From assembly GCF_009669325.1 (NCBI RefSeq), contig NZ_SZWE01000001.1, forward strand, positions 1,116,402 to 1,180,401: a DNA stretch of 64,000 nucleotides, read 5' to 3'. The stretch is from Roseovarius bejariae. Lineage in GTDB: Bacteria; Pseudomonadota; Alphaproteobacteria; Rhodobacterales; Rhodobacteraceae. Shown in pieces: positions 58,870-64,000 of this stretch (position 1 is the stretch's first letter; every line of letters starts with the position of its first letter). The notes below the pieces were generated by a model that saw only the letters and a program-made list of their open reading frames with translations, did not search any database and was not told where the DNA came from. Both the position numbers and the translations under genes were made by a program.

Positions 58870-60251
58870 GCTTTCAAGACATCCGGCAAGCTCTGCAAGA
58901 TCGCCCGCGCCCCCATGCCGACACCGCCCTTGGGACGCGCCGGTTTTGCCTCGGGGTTCCAGCCGTAGACGTCGAAATGCGCATATCGCACCTCCCCCGC
59001 AAACCGCCGCAGGAAAAGCGCCGCGGTGATCGCCCCGGCAAAGCCGCCCTTGGGCGCATTATCCAGATCGGCAATCCCCGGTTCGATCATCGCCTCGTAG
59101 GGCAGGTGCAGCGGCAAGCGCCAGACCGGATCGGCGACCTGTGCGGCGGCCTGTTCCACGGCTCCGACAAAAGCCGCATCGTCACAGAAATAGGGCGCCA
59201 GATCGGGGCCCACAGCCACCCTCGCCGCACCGGTCAGCGTGGCCATCGACAGCATGAAATCCGGCTCCGCTTCGGCCGCATAGGCCAAGGCATCGGCCAG
59301 AACCAGGCGCCCCTCGGCATCGGTGTTGTTGATTTCCACGGTCAGTCCGTTGCGCGCGGTCAGGATATCACCGGGCCGGAAGGCATTGCCGCTCACCGCG
59401 TTTTCCACCGCCGGGATCAGCACCCGCAAGCGCAGCGGCAGGCCCAGCTCCATGATCATCTGCGCCAGCCCCAGAACCGTGGCCGCGCCCCCCATGTCCT
59501 TTTTCATCAGGGCCATAGACCCGCCGGGCTTGAGGTTCAAACCGCCGGTGTCGAAACACACCCCCTTACCGACAAGGGTTAGCAACGGCCCGGCCACACC
59601 CCATTGCATGTCGATCAATCGCGGCGCGGCGCCGGGCGCGGCAGCCCGCCCCACGGTATGGATCAGGGGAAAGTTCCGCTCCAACAACTCGTCGCCCCGG
59701 ATCACCTCGATCTCGGCCTCGTGCTGTGCGGCCATGGCCACGCAGGCCGCTTCCAATTCCGAAGGGCCCATATCGCTCGTGGGGGTATTGATCAGATCGC
59801 GGGTCAGGCACTCCCCCGCTGCAATCGCCTCCAGACGCGCAGCCTCGACACCCTCGGGGGCGACAAGCTTGGCCCCCGGCGCGGTCTGCGTGCGATAGCG
59901 GTCAAAGACATAGCCCGCCAAAAGCCAGCCCAGCGCCTCTTCCTCGGCGCGGCCCTCGGGAAGCCCTTCAAAGCGATACACCCCCTCCGGCAGGCTCAGC
60001 GCCACCGCCGCCAGATGAAACCGCCCGCGCGCCCGTGCCTCGGGCGTGCCATAGCCTGCGATCGCCATGGCAAGGCTTCCATCCTCGCCCGGCACCATCA
60101 GAACCTTGCCAAGCGCGGCAGAGAACCCCGCGGCCTTGACCCATGCGGCAACGCGCTCGGGCTGTGTTGCCATCCAATCGTCCAGCGCGTCTTGGCCCAC
60201 CACATGCAGCGGAATGGCTCCCTTGGTGTCGGTGGCAAAGTTTAGTCCCAT
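58866..60251 (-). CDS. Leucyl aminopeptidase family (M17) protein
   Basis: A 461-residue M17 metallo-aminopeptidase. The metal-binding regions are VGKGVCFDTGGLNLKPGGSM (Lys and Asp), KKDMGGAA (Asp) and the signature NTDAEGRLVLADAL. The catalytic domain fills the C-terminal 310 residues. Start ATG 60251 has AGGAG six bases upstream; an ATG six codons earlier is rejected because it overlaps that site. It is the first gene of the coupled M17–NlpC–speB–GMC operon. Confidence 0.94.
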   Translation of the reverse strand: MGLNFATDTKGAIPLHVVGQDALDDWMATQPERVAAWVKAAGFSAALGKVLMVPGEDGSLAMAIAGYGTPEARARGRFHLAAVALSLPEGVYRFEGLPEGRAEEEALGWLLAGYVFDRYRTQTAPGAKLVAPEGVEAARLEAIAAGECLTRDLINTPTSDMGPSELEAACVAMAAQHEAEIEVIRGDELLERNFPLIHTVGRAAAPGAAPRLIDMQWGVAGPLLTLVGKGVCFDTGGLNLKPGGSMALMKKDMGGAATVLGLAQMIMELGLPLRLRVLIPAVENAVSGNAFRPGDILTARNGLTVEINNTDAEGRLVLADALAYAAEAEPDFMLSMATLTGAARVAVGPDLAPYFCDDAAFVGAVEQAAAQVADPVWRLPLHLPYEAMIEPGIADLDNAPKGGFAGAITAALFLRRFAGEVRYAHFDVYGWNPEAKPARPKGGVGMGARAILQSLPDVLKA

Positions 60252-60317
60252 GGCGCGCGCTCCTGTCATTCGGAATGTCGCGCACAGCCTAGCCCAGTCA
60301 TGCCTGCCTGCAAGTCA

Positions 60318-60683
60318 TCAAATACTCAGGTCTTGCAACTCCCAGATCTCGCTAAGCGATCGCTCCCCGATCCGCAACAGTCGCGCCAGCACAGCACCCA
60401 GCGCCACGGCGTCACCGGCATCAATGCAATCGGTCACGTCACGCGCCACCCGCGCCAGCATCCACATCCCGATCTGTTCGGCGATGGCAATCAGGCTGCG
60501 GGCCGATTTGCGCATATCCCCGGTGCGCCGCTCGCGGTAGCACCGCTCAGTATGCGACAGCCGCGCCGCCAGTTCCTCCAAGGCGCGGCACACCACGTTT
60601 TCCGCGCCCCGTTCCCCCAGTTGGTCATACAAGTCTTTCAACCGGTCAGGATCAAAGCGCACAACTTCATTCTGCGTCAACAT
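60318..60683 (-). CDS. Hypothetical helical protein, Hpt-like pattern without the phospho-His
   Basis: A 121-residue, almost all-helical protein. The central block RRTGDMRKSARSLIAIAEQI, then GMWMLARVARDVTDCIDAGD, then a third helix recalls a histidine phosphotransfer four-helix bundle. However, the usual H-x-L-K-G motif is absent. Start at 60683 is the first ATG after the divergent promoter region. It is divergent from the carbonic anhydrase gene (174-bp spacer). Function unknown; the Hpt comparison is tentative. Confidence 0.65.
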   Translation of the reverse strand: MLTQNEVVRFDPDRLKDLYDQLGERGAENVVCRALEELAARLSHTERCYRERRTGDMRKSARSLIAIAEQIGMWMLARVARDVTDCIDAGDAVALGAVLARLLRIGERSLSEIWELQDLSI

Positions 60684-60857
60684 CGTTATCTGTTCCACAT
60701 TCTCACCCCATTCGTGATGCCCCCACGGACAACCCCAGACTGGCCCAAAAATGGTTCCCAAATCCTTTCCCGAAGCCTCCGGGCACCCGATTTTGTCTCT
60801 CGAATTCTGTACAAATACGCTTTATCGATGGTCCGGTATCGAACGAAGAGAGTGATA

Positions 60858-61508
60858 ATGGAAAACGCACGCCCATTGCCCAGCTACCTTGTACAGCGCT
60901 TCCATGGGTGGAAGGCCACGGCCTATGCCGAGAACAAGGCGTGGTACCGCCGCTTGGCAGACGAAGGCCAGCGCCCGCGTGCAATGATGATCTCCTGCTG
61001 CGACAGCCGCGTGCACGTCACCTCGATCTTCGGTGCCGATCAAGGTGAGTTCTTCATTCACCGCAATATTGCCAACCTCGTGCCGCCGCATGAACCCGAT
61101 GGCAATCAGCACGGGACATCGGCGGCGGTGGAGTATGCCGTGACGGCCCTCAAGGTCGCTCATATCATCGTCATGGGGCACTCGAAATGCGGTGGCGTGC
61201 AGGGCTGTCTCGACATGTGCTCGGGCAGGGCCCCGCAACTCGAAGAGAAAAGCAGCTTCGTTGGCCGCTGGATGGACATCCTGCGCCCCGGCTATGACCG
61301 GGTCAAGGACATCACCGACGAGGACGCCCAAAGCCGCGCACTCGAAAAAGAGGCGGTCATGGTCTCACTGGAAAACCTGATGACCTTCCCCTTCGTCGCC
61401 GAAGCCGTCAAAACCGGAGACCTCAGCCTGCACGGCGTCTGGCACGACATCGGCGAAGGCAGCGTGGAACAATACATCCCCGGCAAAGGCGCGTTCGTTC
61501 CGGTCTGA
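60858..61508 (+). CDS. Beta-class carbonic anhydrase
   Basis: A 216-residue zinc enzyme that interconverts CO2 and bicarbonate. Zinc ligands are Cys in MISCCDSRVHV, His and Cys in GHSKCGGVQG. The catalytic Asp–Arg dyad is the DSR. The frame is open upstream, but ATG 60858 gives the normal N-terminus (MENARPLPSYLVQRF). Bicarbonate would feed carboxylases such as PurK in this window. It is convergent with the muiA-like gene. Confidence 0.96.
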   Translation: MENARPLPSYLVQRFHGWKATAYAENKAWYRRLADEGQRPRAMMISCCDSRVHVTSIFGADQGEFFIHRNIANLVPPHEPDGNQHGTSAAVEYAVTALKVAHIIVMGHSKCGGVQGCLDMCSGRAPQLEEKSSFVGRWMDILRPGYDRVKDITDEDAQSRALEKEAVMVSLENLMTFPFVAEAVKTGDLSLHGVWHDIGEGSVEQYIPGKGAFVPV

Positions 61509-61554
61509 GCGGCACCGCCCCGTTTTCTTGCGATAGCGGGGCGGAACATGCCCC

Positions 61555-63180
61555 TTACCGCAAAACCTTTCCCTCGGGCCATTGCAGGTCATAGTCCAAC
61601 CCGATCTCGCGGGTCTCCCCTGCGCCTATATCAAAGGACCACGCCAGCACCCCGCGTTTGCCGTCCACGTCCACTTCGCTCGCTTGCGGCGTAGCCTCCC
61701 ATTCCACCTCCAGCTCTTCCTGTTCGGAATAGGGGACCCGGTCCAGAACCCGCAGCGGCCACGCCTGCCCGGTCAGGTTTTCCACCTCGATCTTCACCGT
61801 TTCGGTCAAATCGCTTGAGCGGGTAATGACGCCGCGCTGCCCTTCCTCACGGCCCAGAACCGTCCGCGTCAGGCGCAACCCGTCGATGGGACCGAACGAC
61901 AAATCTGCCTCGCCGCCTGCCGGGATCATCTCAAGGAACTGTTTGCCGATGAAACGCCCATCCAGATAGAATATCGCCTCGCCCGTGGGCAGGATCAATT
62001 CATCCATGTCATTCTCGACCCGCGCCATCAGGAAGGCGCTCGGATCATGCAACGGCACGGCCCGCGCCTCGACCTGCGCCTGCGTTTCAAGCGTACCCAG
62101 CGCCAGCCGCACACGGTCCGCACCCGTGGCCACGGAGACATTACCGGGGTAATCGTAGGTCACCGCCAGACCATCGAAAGTCGCCTGCGCGGCCTCCACC
62201 GGCATCGGCTCGGCCTGTGGTGCCGCCATCCCGACCATCGCGTCGGCCTCGCTCCGCATCAACGGTTTGGGCCGGATTTTCTCGGGGTCGAAGACCCGCC
62301 GCAACCACGGGAACACCTCGCTCGGGGCCACCTGCTCAGACGGGCGCACCGTGGAGAGCGTCATCGCCACATCACTCCAGTTCTCGCCCGTGCTCTGCCG
62401 CACGAAGGCGCCGCGTTCGATCCGCAAATCGCCCGACTCGCGTGCCAGATGCAGGTCATAGACCGGCGTCCAGCCAGCCTCGCGGATGGTGTAGCTGACC
62501 CGCACCGTGCCTTCCGTGGCCTCCTCACTGGAAACGGCCACGGCCAGCATCGCGCGCGCCTCTTTCTCGGGCACCAAGGCGCGCAGGGCCGCGCGCGCGG
62601 CCTCCAACTCCTTGCGCAGGTCCTTGAGGGCACGGTCCGCCTCCCCGGCCCGGCGCTCGGCCTCATGGGCCGCGCGCATCGCCGACAGGCTTTCGTCGCC
62701 GATCATCCCCACCAGATCGCGCAGATCGGTTGTATTCATGCCGGCCACGGCCTCGCCCTGGCCCAACCGCTCCAGGAACGCCACCCGCGCCTTGGCCGCC
62801 TGCACCTCCAACTGGATCGCCCGCACATCGGCCTCGCCATCGCGCAACGCGGCCTCCAGCCGCTCCACCTCGGCGCGGGCCGCCTCGCGCGCGGCGCTCA
62901 TATCCGGGTCACGCGGCGGCACGAAATCATCGCGCGCCGTGACACTCCCCATCACTGCACCGTCGACACTGACGCGCACAGCCGCCAAGGGCGTGCCTTT
63001 GGGCAAATCCGTCAGGATCAAGTCATGCCGCCCGGCGGGCGTGCTGAACTCCACCTCACGCACCACGGTAGCCCCTTGCGGGTACAGCGTGACCGCACTC
63101 ACCTCGCTTTGAAGGGGGATGTCCTCGGCCCATGCCGCCACCGGCAATGCCATGAAAACAAGGGGATAGGTAAAACGCAT
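61555..63180 (-). CDS. MuiA-like (DUF4139) secreted protein
   Basis: A 541-residue protein. A signal peptide (residues 1–18, ending AAWAE) is followed by a DUF4140 domain (about 25–120, SEVSAVTLYPQGATVVREVE). Then comes a coiled coil (about 95–200, Ala/Glu/Arg-rich) and a DUF4139 beta-domain (about 210–541, VSYTIREAGWTPVYDLHLA and RVPYSEQEELEVEW). Its family is annotated as mucoidy inhibitor A, without a clear mechanism. The location is periplasmic or outer membrane by inference. Confidence 0.9.
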   Translation of the reverse strand: MRFTYPLVFMALPVAAWAEDIPLQSEVSAVTLYPQGATVVREVEFSTPAGRHDLILTDLPKGTPLAAVRVSVDGAVMGSVTARDDFVPPRDPDMSAAREAARAEVERLEAALRDGEADVRAIQLEVQAAKARVAFLERLGQGEAVAGMNTTDLRDLVGMIGDESLSAMRAAHEAERRAGEADRALKDLRKELEAARAALRALVPEKEARAMLAVAVSSEEATEGTVRVSYTIREAGWTPVYDLHLARESGDLRIERGAFVRQSTGENWSDVAMTLSTVRPSEQVAPSEVFPWLRRVFDPEKIRPKPLMRSEADAMVGMAAPQAEPMPVEAAQATFDGLAVTYDYPGNVSVATGADRVRLALGTLETQAQVEARAVPLHDPSAFLMARVENDMDELILPTGEAIFYLDGRFIGKQFLEMIPAGGEADLSFGPIDGLRLTRTVLGREEGQRGVITRSSDLTETVKIEVENLTGQAWPLRVLDRVPYSEQEELEVEWEATPQASEVDVDGKRGVLAWSFDIGAGETREIGLDYDLQWPEGKVLR

Positions 63181-63286
63181 GCCGGGCCTCCTGACAGTAA
63201 ACTCACCGTTCTACTTGGGCAGAGCCCCCACCGCTTGGCAAGCCGCATGTCGCGGAACACGGCAATTCCCCGCCGACGCGGAACGC

Positions 63287-63320
63287 AAAACGGCGGGCGC
63301 AGTTCCCCGCGCCCGCCGTT
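63287..63320 (-). terminator. Terminator of asd
   Basis: AACGGCGGGCGC and GCGCCCGCCGTT form a 12-pair stem with an eight-base loop (63301–63308). On the minus strand the stem is followed by TTTT. It lies 24 bases after the asd stop. Confidence 0.85.
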
Positions 63321-63343
63321 CAAAAGACTCTTCAAAAAAGCGC

Positions 63344-64000
63344 TCAGCCTTTCTGCAACACCCGCTTGCCCAGCGTCTCGGCAATCTGCACCGCGTTCAG
63401 GGCCGCGCCCTTGCGCAGGTTGTCCGACACGCACCACAGGTTGATACCATTGTCGATGGTGCTGTCCTGCCGGATACGGCTGATGAAGGTGGCAAAATCG
63501 CCGACGCATTCCACCGGCGTGACGTATCCACCGTCCTCGCGCTTGTCGATCACCATGATGCCGGGCGCCTCACGCAGGATGTGGCGCGCCTCTTCCTCGT
63601 CCAGATGATCCTCGAACTCGATATTGACGGCTTCCGAGTGCCCCACGAACACCGGCACACGCACGCAGGTTGCGGTGACCTTGATCGCCGGGTCGATGAT
63701 CTTCTTGGTCTCGGCGACCATCTTCCACTCTTCCTTGGTCGACCCGTCCTCAAGGAAAACATCGATATGCGGAATCACGTTGAAGGCGATCTGCTTGGGG
63801 TACACCTTGGCCTCATACTCATCGGTCGGATTGTACACCGCCTTGGTCTGGTCCCACAGCTCGTCAATCGCCTCTTTCCCCGAGCCCGAGACCGACTGGT
63901 ATGTGCTCACTACGACCCGCTTGATCGTCGCGCGATCGTGCAGCGGCTTGAGGGCCACGACCATTTGCGCGGTCGAACAGTTGGGGTTGGCAATGATGTT
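63344..64000 (-). CDS. asd: Aspartate-semialdehyde dehydrogenase, C-terminal two thirds (truncated by window edge)
   Basis: 219 residues of Asd are visible, open to the window edge. Asd makes aspartate semialdehyde for Lys/Met/Thr and diaminopimelate synthesis. The first visible residues, NIIANPNCSTAQ, contain the catalytic Cys. RVPVFVGHSEAVNIEFE contains the substrate Arg and catalytic His, and the dimer-arm segment FNVIPHIDVFLEDGSTKEEW is present. The start is beyond base 64000. Confidence 0.96.
   Translation of the reverse strand, partial: NIIANPNCSTAQMVVALKPLHDRATIKRVVVSTYQSVSGSGKEAIDELWDQTKAVYNPTDEYEAKVYPKQIAFNVIPHIDVFLEDGSTKEEWKMVAETKKIIDPAIKVTATCVRVPVFVGHSEAVNIEFEDHLDEEEARHILREAPGIMVIDKREDGGYVTPVECVGDFATFISRIRQDSTIDNGINLWCVSDNLRKGAALNAVQIAETLGKRVLQKG

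Overview
This 64 kb window is a chromosomal segment of an alphaproteobacterium, most likely a marine member of the Rhodobacterales (Roseobacter group). The evidence is the high G+C, the DUF1150–Hsp20 pair, a class I lysyl-tRNA synthetase, an F1-only ATP synthase operon (delta-alpha-gamma-beta-epsilon), a trimethylamine-methyltransferase-like protein, a UPF0314/DUF2585 protein and a histidinol-dehydrogenase paralogue of the sulfopropanediol dehydrogenase (HpsN) type. There are no rRNAs, CRISPR arrays, transposases or phage genes. One tRNA-Gly(UCC) is present. Both ends cut genes: a TetR regulator on the left and aspartate-semialdehyde dehydrogenase on the right.

Layout. 0–3 kb: TetR fragment, then an MttB-like methyltransferase divergent from a LysR regulator, with a perfect 13-bp direct repeat in the shared promoter. 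3–10 kb: ubiK, a translationally coupled lgt–methyltransferase–pgeF operon, a 43-residue protein with a strong terminator, a Hint-domain protein, and an Lrp regulator divergent from trxB. 10–18.5 kb: a second LysR, a di-haem cytochrome c peroxidase with an FNR-type box, fused sulfate adenylyltransferase/APS kinase, a glycosyltransferase, a frameshifted family-10-like glycosyltransferase, hsp20–DUF1150 behind a heat-shock promoter, and purEK. 18.5–21.8 kb: a half-size ABC exporter, tRNA-Gly and a cysteine synthase.

21.9–27.6 kb is the most distinctive metabolic locus. A LacI regulator is divergent from a tightly packed five-gene operon: HpsN-like dehydrogenase, short-chain dehydrogenase, zinc alcohol dehydrogenase, universal stress protein and FMN-dependent 2-hydroxyacid oxidase. 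Two near-identical palindromic operators lie 22 bp apart between them. The likely role is oxidation of a polyol or sulfonate such as 2,3-dihydroxypropane-1-sulfonate, which is an inference from family membership.

27.6–41.6 kb is mainly housekeeping: prs, the atp operon, a VanZ-like/MBL-fold pair, an HpcH/HpaI aldolase–glucokinase pair and parE. 41.6–44.3 kb holds a visibly AT-richer WYL+TerB gene, several hairpin repeats, a BON–LysM protein and a metallopeptidase-like lipoprotein. 44.3–52.5 kb: cytochrome c lipoprotein, class I lysK, terB, an L,D-transpeptidase, a stand-alone Lrp ligand-binding domain and a complete branched-chain-amino-acid-type ABC importer (livKHMGF). 52.5–64 kb: yghU, glutathione-dependent formaldehyde dehydrogenase, a frameshifted I78 inhibitor, DUF2794, a coupled four-gene operon (M17 peptidase, NlpC/P60, agmatinase, GMC oxidoreductase), carbonic anhydrase, a MuiA-like protein and asd.

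Two genes carry single-base frameshifts, which may be real decay or assembly error. Intergenic spaces contain a family of modular stem-loop repeats sharing a GGAGTATTTG core; two copies at 18.5 and 51.7 kb match at 37 of 40 bases.
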